From an uncultured Clostridia bacterium (GTDB taxonomy: Bacteria; Bacillota; Clostridia; TANB77; CAG-465): a stretch of DNA of 60,223 bases. The notes beneath the pieces were generated by a model, which was not told where the DNA came from, searched no databases, and saw only the letters and a list, made by a program, of their open reading frames with translations. The DNA lies in the NCBI GenBank assembly GCA_944387375.1, contig CALXEQ010000009.1:1-60223 (forward strand). The letters run 5' to 3'. A program made the position numbers and the translations under genes. Shown here piece after piece: positions 9,722-17,758 of the stretch (position 1 is the stretch's first letter; each line of letters opens with the position of its first letter).

Positions 9722-9725
9722 TTAA

Positions 9726-10316
9726 TTACCTCCATTTATACATCTTCAAAACTACGTTTCCATATGCTCGCTCATCAATACATTGCAGATTTTCAAAACT
9801 ATTTAGAATTTCTCCTTTCCTATTTTTTTCAAGTTTTAAAAGAAAATTCTTATCAGTTTCATATATTATTATTCCATCTTTTTTTAAATATCCATCTTTC
9901 GAATCGGATATTTTTTGCAATACATCTATTCCATAATTACTCTCATACGGTGGATCCAAAAATATTATATCAAATAGCACATTTTCTTTTACTATTTGAT
10001 TTAAACATTTTATATAATCTTTCTTTGTTATTTTAACACATTCTATACTATTAGTCAACTTAACATTAGATATTATAGTTGAAATACTAAGACTTTCTTT
10101 GTCGTTTATCCACGCAAATTTTGCACCTCTACTAATAGCTTCTAAAGCTAAATTTCCAGTACCACCAAAAAGATCTAAAACATATGTATCATCATTTATA
10201 TAATTATTTATTATAGAAAATAAAGCCTCTTTAACTCTATCTAATGTTGGTCTTGTTTTTTCTGTTTTTGGACTTACAAGCTTTTTTGCCTTAAATCGTC
10301 CTGCAATTATTCTCAA
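9726..10316 (-). CDS. rsmD: 16S rRNA guanine-966 N2-methyltransferase
   Basis: RsmD methylates G966 of 16S rRNA. The 196-residue protein begins MRIIAGRFKAKKL, has the SAM-binding block LDLFGGTGNLALEAISRGA and the catalytic DPPY motif (IIFLDPPYES). The start is TTG: GGAGG stands 8 bases before it, inside the end of the previous gene, which stops 2 bases upstream. coaD, the usual clostridial partner, is not in the window; a coiled-coil protein gene and ftsK follow instead. Confidence 0.94.
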   Translation of the reverse strand: MRIIAGRFKAKKLVSPKTEKTRPTLDRVKEALFSIINNYINDDTYVLDLFGGTGNLALEAISRGAKFAWINDKESLSISTIISNVKLTNSIECVKITKKDYIKCLNQIVKENVLFDIIFLDPPYESNYGIDVLQKISDSKDGYLKKDGIIIYETDKNFLLKLEKNRKGEILNSFENLQCIDERAYGNVVLKMYKWR

Positions 10317-10318
10317 AA

Positions 10319-10807
10319 CTATTCCTCCACTTCTAAAAACATATAATTCTTATTATATTTTTCCATAATTTTTATTATATTTTCAGGATTAAATGTTACA
10401 CTTGCTGTATTATCATTTGGATGAAATGATACCCTTTCATAACTCATTATATTTTTATCTAATACAAATGTAACATCAGTGTCAGGTGCACCTATTACAT
10501 TTAATACAGATACAGATCCAGGCTTTATATGTAATTTTTCCCACAGTTCTTTTTCATTTCCAAAAGATAGTCTATGAGATTTAATTCCATCAGATATTTT
10601 CTTTAAATCTGCTCTTTTGTTTGCTAGTAAAGATACTAAATAAAATTGATTAGTTTTCTTATCCTTTAAAAATAAATTCTTACACACTTCACCGTCAAAT
10701 TTTATATCTTTTACTTTATACTCATCAGCTCTACAAAAAATAGCTGGATGTCTTATTAAATTATAATCTATATTTAGTAATTTAAATACGTCTAATACTT
10801 GTTCCAT
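10319..10807 (-). CDS. YbaK/ProX-type aminoacyl-tRNA deacylase
   Basis: This is a stand-alone editing domain of the YbaK/PrdX/ProX family, 162 residues, that hydrolyses mischarged tRNA, typically Ala- or Cys-tRNAPro. Visible family features are NYNLIRHPAI-like opening (DYNLIRHPAI), KNLFLKDKKTNQFYL with the conserved Lys, and KPGSVSVLNVIG. The length agrees with ProX. It is the first gene of a six-gene operon: the promoter is at 10830-10858 and AAAGGAG precedes the ATG. The tRNA substrate cannot be fixed from sequence. Confidence 0.85.
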   Translation of the reverse strand: MEQVLDVFKLLNIDYNLIRHPAIFCRADEYKVKDIKFDGEVCKNLFLKDKKTNQFYLVSLLANKRADLKKISDGIKSHRLSFGNEKELWEKLHIKPGSVSVLNVIGAPDTDVTFVLDKNIMSYERVSFHPNDNTASVTFNPENIIKIMEKYNKNYMFLEVEE

Positions 10808-10829
10808 AAAAACTCCTTTACATATATAT

Positions 10830-10858
10830 AATACTACAAATCCATCTAACTTTCAACT
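10830..10858 (-). promoter_or_regulatory. Sigma-A-type promoter of the YbaK-rsmD-ftsK-def operon
   Basis: TTGAAA and TATTAT are separated by 17 bases on the minus strand, 22 bases before the start codon. The segment around the -10 (TTTGTAGTATTATATATATG) is identical to that of the rlmN promoter. Confidence 0.75.
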
Positions 10859-10878
10859 TACATAATATTTTTTGCATA

Positions 10879-10905
10879 AAAAAAACATAGGATTTACCTA
10901 TGTTT
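10879..10905 (-). terminator. Terminator of pdp
   Basis: On the minus strand AAACATAGG and CCTATGTTT form a perfect 9-bp stem with a 5-base loop, followed by T residues. The stem overlaps the pdp stop codon. Confidence 0.85.
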
Positions 10906-12295
10906 ATAAATTACTCTCGTCTATTATGTCAAGCACATGAGGCTTAGTTTTTAAAGCCTTTACCACATCTGGCTGAATATTATCTATGTATATAGCACTT
11001 TCAATATACTCAAATGCATCTTCAAATTTTTGTTTGTCATTATATAAAACTGTAAGAATTGTATCTCCCTCTTCTACTTTATCTCCAACCTTTTTATTAA
11101 ATTCAAAGCCTACAGCATAATCTATTTTGTCATCTTTTCTATTTCTTCCACCGCCTAGAGCTACTAATGCTTCTCCTATTTTTTTACTATCTATTGATAC
11201 AATATATCCATCAGATTGAGCATGTATTTCTTTTAGATATTTTACCTTATCATCAAGTACTGGCATATCTAAATTTAATCCTACCCAGTCCATATATACA
11301 TTATATATATGCCCACTTTGTGCTTTTACAAGCTCTATAAATTTATCATATGCTGCTCTTGATATAATAGCCTTTGTTATATCTTTTCTATTTTTTTCCA
11401 TGTCGTCACATACACCTGACATTTTTATCATTTGAGCTGCTATTTCATATACGACTTCTCTTAAATCTCTAAGCTCATCACTAAAAAGTGTTGTCTCATC
11501 TGAAAGTAAAAATGATATAACTTCCTTTATCTCTAATGCATTTCCTACATTTCTACCTAAAGGCTCACTCATAGATGTTATAACTGCTTTTGTCTCAACT
11601 CCAGCAAGTTTTCCTATATTTACCATTGCCTTAGATAGTTTTCTTGCATCTTCTAATGTCTTCATAAAAGCACCTGTACCAACAGTAACGTCAAGTAATA
11701 TCTTATCTACTCCTGATGCTAGCTTTTTAGACATTATAGATGAAGCAATTAAATCTATTGATTCAACTGTAGCTGTAGTATCTCTTAAAGCATATATTTT
11801 TTTATCTGCTATTGCAAGTTCAGGACTTTGTGATATAAGACAAACTCCTATGTCTTGTACCTGTCTTATAGCATCGTTAATTGGAATATTTATATTATAC
11901 CCAACAATTGATTCTAATTTATCTGCTGTTCCTCCAGTAAAGCCTAGTCCTCTTCCACTCATCTTACATACACCAACACCTAAAGATGCTATTATTGGAA
12001 GAACAATAAGTGTTACTTTATCTCCTACACCACCTGTAGAATGTTTATCTACTATATATTTTCCTGGTACTTTAATACTAGATAAATCCAACGTTTTAGC
12101 AGAATTTGCCATAGCAAAAGTTAAATTCTTTAACTCTTCACTACTCATTCCATTTAAATATATTGCCATAAGTAAAGCTGCCATTTGATAATCTGGTATT
12201 TCACCTTTACTGTAACCATTTACAAAAAACTCTATTTCTTCTTTTGAAAGCTCGTATTTATCTCTTTTTTTCTCTATTATTTCATACATTCTCAT
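10904..12295 (-). CDS. pdp: Pyrimidine-nucleoside phosphorylase
   Basis: Pdp splits uridine, thymidine and deoxyuridine with phosphate into base and (deoxy)ribose-1-phosphate. The 463-residue protein carries the family signature around DKHSTGGVGDKVTLIVLPI, the phosphate-site KMSGRGLGFTGGTADKLES and an SSIMSKKLASG block. It is somewhat longer than the usual 430-440 residues at the C-terminal barrel-sandwich domain. It is the second gene after a small membrane protein, with GAGGT before the ATG. Other deoxynucleoside genes (deoC, cdd) that often accompany it are absent here. Confidence 0.95.
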   Translation of the reverse strand: MRMYEIIEKKRDKYELSKEEIEFFVNGYSKGEIPDYQMAALLMAIYLNGMSSEELKNLTFAMANSAKTLDLSSIKVPGKYIVDKHSTGGVGDKVTLIVLPIIASLGVGVCKMSGRGLGFTGGTADKLESIVGYNINIPINDAIRQVQDIGVCLISQSPELAIADKKIYALRDTTATVESIDLIASSIMSKKLASGVDKILLDVTVGTGAFMKTLEDARKLSKAMVNIGKLAGVETKAVITSMSEPLGRNVGNALEIKEVISFLLSDETTLFSDELRDLREVVYEIAAQMIKMSGVCDDMEKNRKDITKAIISRAAYDKFIELVKAQSGHIYNVYMDWVGLNLDMPVLDDKVKYLKEIHAQSDGYIVSIDSKKIGEALVALGGGRNRKDDKIDYAVGFEFNKKVGDKVEEGDTILTVLYNDKQKFEDAFEYIESAIYIDNIQPDVVKALKTKPHVLDIIDESNL

Positions 12296-12320
12296 AACTT
12301 AATTCTACCTCTCTTTTTAC

Positions 12321-12668
12321 CTATATTTTGACTTCATTTGTCCATTGTCTTTCTTTTTCATCGTTTCCTATGTATACAAGTTGTCCCTGTTCAATTTTAA
12401 ATTTAGACATATCTGTTTCTATAATATCCGGTATTACAGACTTAAGTTCTACACCGCACACATTTATATTTTGTTCAAGATTTTTAATTTTATAATCTTC
12501 TATTTCTAAATAGTATTCATAAACATTTAATTTAAATGCTTCCTCTTCAGCTTCATCATTTCCCTTATTATCAAAAAATCTACTTACAAATATTAACGTA
12601 AATATCATTACACAAATAACAATAACAAGTAAAATTATGCTTTTTCCAGATTTATCCTTATTAAACAT
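12321..12668 (-). CDS. Small membrane-anchored protein, unknown
   Basis: I do not recognise this 115-residue protein. It has a short basic head, one membrane helix (about residues 9-31, IILLVIVICVMIFTLIFV) and an acidic extracytoplasmic tail of about 80 residues. The ATG at 12668 is chosen because AGAGGTGG stands before it; a longer reading starts 7 codons upstream without a site. It is the first gene of an operon with pdp and has its own sigma-A-type promoter. A link to nucleoside metabolism rests only on this position. Confidence 0.7.
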   Translation of the reverse strand: MFNKDKSGKSIILLVIVICVMIFTLIFVSRFFDNKGNDEAEEEAFKLNVYEYYLEIEDYKIKNLEQNINVCGVELKSVIPDIIETDMSKFKIEQGQLVYIGNDEKERQWTNEVKI

Positions 12669-12698
12669 ACAACCACCTCTTATATACACCTTAATTTG

Positions 12699-12727
12699 AT
12701 AATACTATAAACATATATTTTTTTCAA
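12699..12727 (-). promoter_or_regulatory. Sigma-A-type promoter for the small membrane protein and pdp
   Basis: TTGAAA and TATTAT with 17-base spacing on the minus strand. The -10 context (ATAGTATTATC) is close to that of the rlmN and YbaK-operon promoters. Confidence 0.7.
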
Positions 12728-12803
12728 CCAATTTTACCAAAATTTAACCCAAATTTAATCATAATTTTTCATATATTTTAATATGATAAAATGAGGTGAT
12801 TTT

Positions 12804-14645
12804 ATGTGTGGAATATGCGGATATATGCAAAATGATAAAATATTAGATGATACTATAATTACCAAAATGAAAAATAGTATTTTACAACGTGGAAATAGTG
12901 AAAACAACGTATATTTATATAACAATGTAGCTTTAGGTCATGCACGTCTTAGTATAATAGATATAAAAAATGGAAAGCAGCCTATGGAAAGAATAATTGA
13001 TAGTAAAAGATATATAATCTCATATAATGGAGAAATATATAACACAAACATATTGAAAAATATTTTAATTTCAAAAGGATTCGAATTTGAAACACAATGT
13101 GACACTGAAGTTTTACTTTATCTATATATTGCATTTAAAGAAAATATGTTAAAATTCATAAATGGAATATTTGCATTTGCTATATATGATGAAAATGACA
13201 ACTCAATTTTTATAGCAAAAGACAGGCTTGGAATAAAACCTCTTTTTTATTCGCTAATAAATGATAAATTTGTATTCTCTTCGGAAATAAAAGGGATATT
13301 AGCAAGTGAATTTGTTTTTCCTACTATTGGAAAAGAAGAGCTTCTTGAACTGTTTGCACTTGGTCCTGCACACAGTCCTGGTAAAACATATTTTAAAGAT
13401 ATATATGAATTAAAAGCAGGTCATTATGGTATATACAAAGATAATAACTTAAAAATTAAAAAATACTGGGACTTAAAAGAAAAAAAGATGTTAGATAGTA
13501 ATGAGGATATAATTGATAATGTTAAGTTTCTAGTTACAGATGCAACAAAAAAACAACTCGTATCAGATGTGGGCGTGTCTAGTATGCTATCTGGTGGACT
13601 AGATTCAAGTATTATTACTAAAATTGCCACAGATAATATTCATAATCTTCATACCTACTCTATAAATTATGAAAATAATGATAAAGATTTTGTTGCAAAT
13701 AGCTACCAACAAACTAAAGATAGCGATTTTGTAAAAGTAATGGTTAAGTATCTAAACACTAACCATAAAAATATTATAGTAAATGATAAGGATTTATTTG
13801 ATACGTTATACGAAGCTGTAATTGCACGTGATATGCCAGCAATGGCAGATATAGATAGCTCAATGTATATTTTTTGTAGAGAAATAGCAAAAAATAATGA
13901 AAAAGTCGTACTTTCTGGTGAATGTTCAGACGAAATATTTGGTGGATATCCTTGGTTTTATAAAGAACATTTAAAAAGTGCAAAAGGATTTCCATGGGCT
14001 TTATCTGAAAATCTTAGGGAAAATATAATAAAAAAAGGTATAATTAATAATGGAGATATTTTTGAATACATATTAAATTCTAAATATAACACATTAAAAA
14101 ATATATCTCATATATCCGAAGATAAATTTGAAAATGAATTTAAAGAAATAAATTATTTAACTATTAAATATTTTATGAATACTTTAGTAGAAAGAACAGA
14201 TAGAATGTCAATGAGAAATTCACTTGAAGTTCGCGTTCCATATGCAGATCACAGAATATTTGAATATGTATATAATGTAGATGCTAAGCTGAAACTTGGC
14301 CTTAGAAATAATAATGTGATAGTAGAAAAATACATTTTAAAGCAAGCTTTTAAAAATGAACTTCCTACAGATATAACAGCAAGAAAAAAATCTCCATTTC
14401 CAAAAACATATAGCAAAAAATATTTAGAACTACTTGAAAATAAGTTACTCGAAATTCTTAACAATAAAGATTCTCGAATTCTTGAAATAATAAATGAAGA
14501 TTATGTAAGAGAGTTAATTAAAACTCACGGCATTAATCTTACAGAGAATTTATTTGGTCAACTTATGACATATCCGCAAACACTTGCTTTTTTAATTCAA
14601 ATAGATTATTGGTTAACTGCATATAATATTAAAATTATAATATAA
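12804..14645 (+). CDS. asnB: Asparagine synthase (glutamine-hydrolysing)
   Basis: AsnB makes asparagine from aspartate, ATP and glutamine. The 613-residue protein has the N-terminal class II glutaminase starting MCGICGYM (nucleophile Cys2 after Met removal), with SYNGEIYN and GIKPLFY. The C-terminal synthetase carries the ATP-pyrophosphatase loop SGGLDSS and SGECSDEIFGGYPWF. GAGGTG lies before the ATG. It is one of six plus-strand genes and stands alone between divergent and convergent neighbours. A bidirectional terminator follows. AsnB-like proteins can also act in cell-wall amidation, but nothing here points to that. Confidence 0.94.
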   Translation: MCGICGYMQNDKILDDTIITKMKNSILQRGNSENNVYLYNNVALGHARLSIIDIKNGKQPMERIIDSKRYIISYNGEIYNTNILKNILISKGFEFETQCDTEVLLYLYIAFKENMLKFINGIFAFAIYDENDNSIFIAKDRLGIKPLFYSLINDKFVFSSEIKGILASEFVFPTIGKEELLELFALGPAHSPGKTYFKDIYELKAGHYGIYKDNNLKIKKYWDLKEKKMLDSNEDIIDNVKFLVTDATKKQLVSDVGVSSMLSGGLDSSIITKIATDNIHNLHTYSINYENNDKDFVANSYQQTKDSDFVKVMVKYLNTNHKNIIVNDKDLFDTLYEAVIARDMPAMADIDSSMYIFCREIAKNNEKVVLSGECSDEIFGGYPWFYKEHLKSAKGFPWALSENLRENIIKKGIINNGDIFEYILNSKYNTLKNISHISEDKFENEFKEINYLTIKYFMNTLVERTDRMSMRNSLEVRVPYADHRIFEYVYNVDAKLKLGLRNNNVIVEKYILKQAFKNELPTDITARKKSPFPKTYSKKYLELLENKLLEILNNKDSRILEIINEDYVRELIKTHGINLTENLFGQLMTYPQTLAFLIQIDYWLTAYNIKIII

Positions 14646-14676
14646 AAGACCCTACTTTTTAAGTAAGGTCTTATTT
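14644..14676. terminator. Bidirectional terminator between asnB and the converging gene
   Basis: AAGACCCTACTT and AAGTAAGGTCTT form a 12-bp stem with one mismatch and a TTT loop. T-rich sequence follows on the minus strand (TTTTATA) and ATTTAAT on the plus strand, so it can serve both genes. Confidence 0.8.
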
Positions 14677-15173
14677 AATATATCTACTGTTTGTAAAAAT
14701 ATGTATTCTATAATGTTACATGTAAAATTAATTTTACCTCCATATAAGCATAATGATAATTCATCTTGTGCTTTTGTATTATAGATTAATATTTTTACTT
14801 CTTTGTCATTTACTTCTTTTATTTTATATGTATAATCTTTCCCCTTGTACCATTCTTTAAAGTTTTTTCCACTTTCAAAGGAAATCTCTGATATTTTAAA
14901 CCAGTAGCTCTTTTCTTTTGGTATGGCAAATTGTTCATCTACATCTTGTACTAATACAAGTGCATTTACAGACTCGTCGTTTTTAATATTTAGTACCATA
15001 ACTCTTTTTCCTTTGCATTCTTCAAATTTAGGCAATGTCTTTTCTATAAAGTAACATAGATTTATGTTTCTTATGCTAATGTTTCCTTTAAAAGCTTTTT
15101 TCATATTATTTGATTCTACATCATCAAAAAAAACTCTTAATTTTTCTGAAGAAAAAGTTCTACATATTCTCAT
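14652..15173 (-). CDS. Unknown soluble protein with a strong promoter
   Basis: I do not recognise this 173-residue protein. It has no signal peptide or membrane helix and is rich in Lys, Glu and Asn with alternating beta-like segments. Conserved-looking blocks are KRVMVLNIKNDESVNALVLV and SYWFKISEISFESGKNF. It may be a small ligand- or RNA-binding protein, but no catalytic motif is visible. It is a single-gene unit with AAGGAG before the ATG and an 86-base leader. Its promoter, at 15259-15287, is almost the perfect sigma-A consensus and carries an inverted repeat. Confidence 0.7.
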   Translation of the reverse strand: MRICRTFSSEKLRVFFDDVESNNMKKAFKGNISIRNINLCYFIEKTLPKFEECKGKRVMVLNIKNDESVNALVLVQDVDEQFAIPKEKSYWFKISEISFESGKNFKEWYKGKDYTYKIKEVNDKEVKILIYNTKAQDELSLCLYGGKINFTCNIIEYIFLQTVDILNKTLLKK

Positions 15174-15258
15174 AGCATCAATCTCCTTTCATAATTTATT
15201 TAAATATGAATCTCTAAAAAAATATTTATTTTTGTTAAACCTTTTAAATATCTTAAAA

Positions 15259-15287
15259 ATTATAACATCATTTCAGTGTTATGTCAA
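15259..15287 (-). promoter_or_regulatory. Near-perfect sigma-A promoter with an inverted repeat in the spacer
   Basis: TTGACA, 17 bases, TATAAT on the minus strand: the exact consensus. The arms ATAACA (15262-15267) and TGTTAT (15277-15282) form an inverted repeat, 9 bases apart, that fills the spacer and touches both boxes. A repressor bound there would block polymerase. The surrounding gap (15174-15422) holds nothing else that I can support except a second inverted repeat at 15379-15401. Confidence 0.7.
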
Positions 15288-15422
15288 GTCTTTTAGAATT
15301 TTTTTGTGATTAATTTATGATAATGTCACTATATAAATAGTAATTTTTATTTTTAAATTAAAATTATCTTTATTGTAATATTTGATTATTTTTTTCAAAT
15401 AATATATATGAGGTTTTGTTGT

Positions 15423-16097
15423 ATGGAAAAAAAATCAAGTGATAAAATATTGAGTTTAATATCTATTATTGTACTAATTTCATTAATTGGATATATAATA
15501 TATTTATTTTTTAAATCTAACATTAATTTAAATTCAAATAAAATAGACATAAATAAGGATATATCTAATATAGCAAATACTGAAATAAATACTAACAATG
15601 AAAGTGCACAAATAGAAAAAGAAATAATATATAAAGATATAGAAATAGCAAGTTTTACATCTACACTATATGATAATGAAGAAAATAGAGTATATAATAT
15701 ATCTAAAGCATGTGACATCCTAAATGATGTTACAATTCCAAACGGAAGTGAATTTTCCTTTAATAATACAATTGGCCCTATGGGAGAAGAAAATGGATAT
15801 AAGCTTGCAAAAGGATTTGATGATGATGGAAAACTAATAGATATACCTGGTGGTGGAATGTGTCAAGTAAGTAGTACTTTATATAATGTTGCTCTAATAG
15901 CAAATTTAGAAATAACAGAACGACATCCTCATAGCAGAAGAGTATACTATGTTCCTGTAGATAAAGATGCAACTATTTATTATCCATCCTTAGATTTAAA
16001 ATTTATAAATAATACTGGATATGATTTAAAAATATCTGCACAAAATGACAATTATTCTGTAACAATTAAAATGTATAAAATAGAGCAATCAAATTAA
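15423..16097 (+). CDS. VanW family protein, membrane-anchored
   Basis: This is a 224-residue protein of the VanW family, first seen in vancomycin-resistance clusters but widespread in Clostridia with an unclear role at the cell wall. One membrane helix (about 12-34) anchors an extracytoplasmic domain. The family core is plain: PNGSEFSFNNTIGPMGEENGY, GGGMCQVSSTLYN and ERHPHSRRV. The invariant Cys sits in GGGMCQ. The ATG at 15423 has GAGG 9 bases before it; a start 5 codons upstream has no site. No van genes are nearby, so resistance should not be inferred. Confidence 0.88.
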   Translation: MEKKSSDKILSLISIIVLISLIGYIIYLFFKSNINLNSNKIDINKDISNIANTEINTNNESAQIEKEIIYKDIEIASFTSTLYDNEENRVYNISKACDILNDVTIPNGSEFSFNNTIGPMGEENGYKLAKGFDDDGKLIDIPGGGMCQVSSTLYNVALIANLEITERHPHSRRVYYVPVDKDATIYYPSLDLKFINNTGYDLKISAQNDNYSVTIKMYKIEQSN

Positions 16098-16112
16098 TTG
16101 ACTGCTCTATTT
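16080..16112. terminator. Bidirectional terminator between the VanW gene and divIC
   Basis: AGAGCAATCAA and TTGACTGCTCT form an 11-bp stem with one mismatch around ATTAA, followed by ATTTATTT on the plus strand. It overlaps the stop of the minus-strand gene. Confidence 0.75.
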
Positions 16113-16424
16113 ATTTGCATCTACATAAACTTTTTCATAAGGTTTTACAAGACCTAATTTATCTCTTGCAACAGATTCTATATATTCATCTGAATTTATA
16201 TTATCATTTTGATTGTTATAATATTCAATTAAATTTTTCTTAGCATCTATTTCTTTTTGATACATATCAATTTGTGAATTGTATTTATCTAATTTAATTT
16301 GTTGATTAAAAAATGTATATCCAAAATACGCTAAAAATACTATAGCTACAATATGTACTATATTAAGCGATTTTTTTCTCTTTTTTACCTTTCCTCTTTT
16401 TATGACTTCCTGATTTTTTCTCAT
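16107..16424 (-). CDS. divIC: Septum formation initiator DivIC/FtsB-like
   Basis: This is a small bitopic division protein of 105 residues. It has a basic cytoplasmic head (residues 1-25, many Lys), one membrane helix (about 26-45, HIVAIVFLAYFGYTFF) and a coiled coil (about 46-80). The typical tail ESVARDKLGLVKPYEKVY follows. DivIC works with FtsL and DivIB in the divisome. yabP-yabQ-divIC is the conserved order in Bacillota. The start follows GAGGG, and its first 62 bases lie inside the end of yabQ in another frame. Confidence 0.9.
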   Translation of the reverse strand: MRKNQEVIKRGKVKKRKKSLNIVHIVAIVFLAYFGYTFFNQQIKLDKYNSQIDMYQKEIDAKKNLIEYYNNQNDNINSDEYIESVARDKLGLVKPYEKVYVDANK

Positions 16425-16908
16425 TTTTCAACCCTCTTTTTTTAAAATTATTGCTCTTTAAATTAGATAATAGTTTACATTTTAAAGTTATCATAAAAGA
16501 AAACATTTTGCAACATTTTTTTGATATTTTTTTCATAATATTACAAATTATATAATAATTTAATTCTAAAGGAACACATAAAAATAATATAAAATTTTTA
16601 ATACCATAAAATACTATACTATAAAATTTTATCAAATATTTACTAATTATTTTTCTACTTAAAGCTATTCCAATTATAATAGCTGCAAACATATAAAATC
16701 TAATATTATCATCTAATATTGTTATAATATATAATATTGATACAATAGTTATTATAATAAAAAATATAATATCTTGTATCATAACAACATATATAGAATT
16801 TCTTTTCTTTATCTTACGTAAAGTTCTAAATATATCAAAGATACAAGATATTACAATTCCAAGTATAATAAAGAATATAAAATCATTTACTTGATTTAAT
16901 ATAGACAT
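16363..16908 (-). CDS. yabQ: Spore cortex/coat protein YabQ
   Basis: YabQ is a membrane protein needed for spore cortex formation. The 181-residue protein has several hydrophobic helices (about 9-27, 39-62, 68-86 and 95-120) and a long Lys/Arg-rich C-terminal tail. It opens with NQVNDFIFFIILGIVISCIFD and RTLRKIKKRN, as in the family. It lies 11 bases after yabP and overlaps divIC. The tail (last 20 residues) is written in the overlapping DNA that also codes the basic head of DivIC. Expression early in the mother cell is expected from the family. Confidence 0.87.
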   Translation of the reverse strand: MSILNQVNDFIFFIILGIVISCIFDIFRTLRKIKKRNSIYVVMIQDIIFFIIITIVSILYIITILDDNIRFYMFAAIIIGIALSRKIISKYLIKFYSIVFYGIKNFILFLCVPLELNYYIICNIMKKISKKCCKMFSFMITLKCKLLSNLKSNNFKKRGLKNEKKSGSHKKRKGKKEKKIA

Positions 16909-16919
16909 ATCTTACTCTC

Positions 16920-17201
16920 TTATTTAAATAATTTATTCATAATTCCCTGTTTTTTATTTTGAGCTGCATCAGAATATGCAATAGCACTAGTTCTACCTTC
17001 AATTATTAATTCATTATTTTCTAAATTTAATTTATTCATTTTTAAATTTTCACCTTTTATTGTTAATATTCCTAAATCTGTTTGAACTATCACAAGCTCA
17101 TCGTCAAAGCTATGAATATCTTCAACACCAGTAATAACTGCCTTTTCTCTATTTTGAATTACAATATTTTGCTCTTTGAATGTTTTATTTTTATCTTCCA
17201 T
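16920..17201 (-). CDS. yabP: Sporulation protein YabP
   Basis: YabP is a small (93-residue) protein of the YabP/YqfC family, made in the mother cell and needed for spore coat or cortex assembly. The family core is visible in REKAVITGVEDIHSFDDE, TDLGILTIKGENLKM and ELIIEGRTSAIAYSD. No membrane segment is present. The ATG at 17201 is chosen since AGGTGA stands 7 bases before it; a TTG lies two codons upstream. It opens the yabP-yabQ-divIC operon. yabO (the S4-domain gene next to it in Bacillus) is absent. Confidence 0.9.
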   Translation of the reverse strand: MEDKNKTFKEQNIVIQNREKAVITGVEDIHSFDDELVIVQTDLGILTIKGENLKMNKLNLENNELIIEGRTSAIAYSDAAQNKKQGIMNKLFK

Positions 17202-17245
17202 GTTCAATCACCTAATATTATATATGCAAAATATATTTATTTATG

Positions 17246-17278
17246 AACAAAAATGGAGTAAATAATATTATTTACCCC
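17246..17278 (-). terminator. Terminator of the HAD-like gene
   Basis: An almost perfect hairpin: GGGGTAAATAA pairs with TTATTTACTCC on the minus strand, then ATTTTTG. It isolates yabP from the uvrB unit, so yabP needs its own promoter in 17208-17245. Confidence 0.8.
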
Positions 17279-17285
17279 ACTAAAT

Positions 17286-17750
17286 TTAATATAATTTTAC
17301 ATCATCTATTCCCTCAAATTCTTTTACTTTAATTATTTTTATTTCATTTTTTATATTATCTGGAAGCTTATATGAGCACATATTAGTTTCTCCACCAATA
17401 CTTTCACAATCATCTTCTACCAAAATATCTGGAAGTTCTTCTTTTATTAAAGTAGTATAATCTTGATATTTTTGCCTATATCCAACCATTGAACCTACAA
17501 ACCCTAACTCATCTAAATGTTGTGCCATTTTCATAGCTCTTCTTCCAGTTTGAGATGTAAGATATATTATTTCATATCCTTGCTCTTGCCAATTTTTTAT
17601 AATTTCAATAGCATTTGAAATAGGAACATATCCGTTCATATTTATTCTTGAAAAAAAATTATTATGTTTTGGCTTTAGTATTGTTCCTTCAACAAATATC
17701 ATAATTTTTTTATTATTATTTTTAATTTTATCTATTATTATATATCCCAT
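17286..17750 (-). CDS. HAD-superfamily-like protein
   Basis: This 154-residue protein has the layout of a short HAD hydrolase: an opening strand ending in IMIFVEGTILKP, a second motif IIYLTSQTGRRAMKMA with a Thr/Ser, and DILVEDDCESIGGE as the acidic last motif. In the first motif the usual DxDGT reads VEGT, so the nucleophile Asp is not in its normal place and phosphatase activity is doubtful. It could be a nucleotide-binding relative without catalysis. It follows uvrB by 8 bases and ends in a strong terminator. Confidence 0.72.
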   Translation of the reverse strand: MGYIIIDKIKNNNKKIMIFVEGTILKPKHNNFFSRINMNGYVPISNAIEIIKNWQEQGYEIIYLTSQTGRRAMKMAQHLDELGFVGSMVGYRQKYQDYTTLIKEELPDILVEDDCESIGGETNMCSYKLPDNIKNEIKIIKVKEFEGIDDVKLY

Positions 17751-17758
17751 ATAATCAC

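Noticed and set aside
9303..9725. Plus-strand open frame of 140 codons opposite the coiled-coil gene
   Set aside because: It mirrors the minus-strand gene almost end to end and is Ser/Phe-rich. The minus-strand gene has a strong ribosome site and an operon context.
15174..15422. Riboswitch or small RNA in the 249-base gap before the VanW gene
   Set aside because: Only the minus-strand promoter and two short inverted repeats are visible. There is no extended structure or known riboswitch motif.
15423..16097. Vancomycin resistance
   Set aside because: VanW alone is common in Clostridia and no vanA/B/H/X or vanS/R genes are near.
17208..17245. Sigma-E-like promoter before yabP
   Set aside because: TTCATAA-N14-CATATATAAT resembles a sigma-E site, but the same bases also fit a weak sigma-A promoter. 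The match is too loose to list as a feature.
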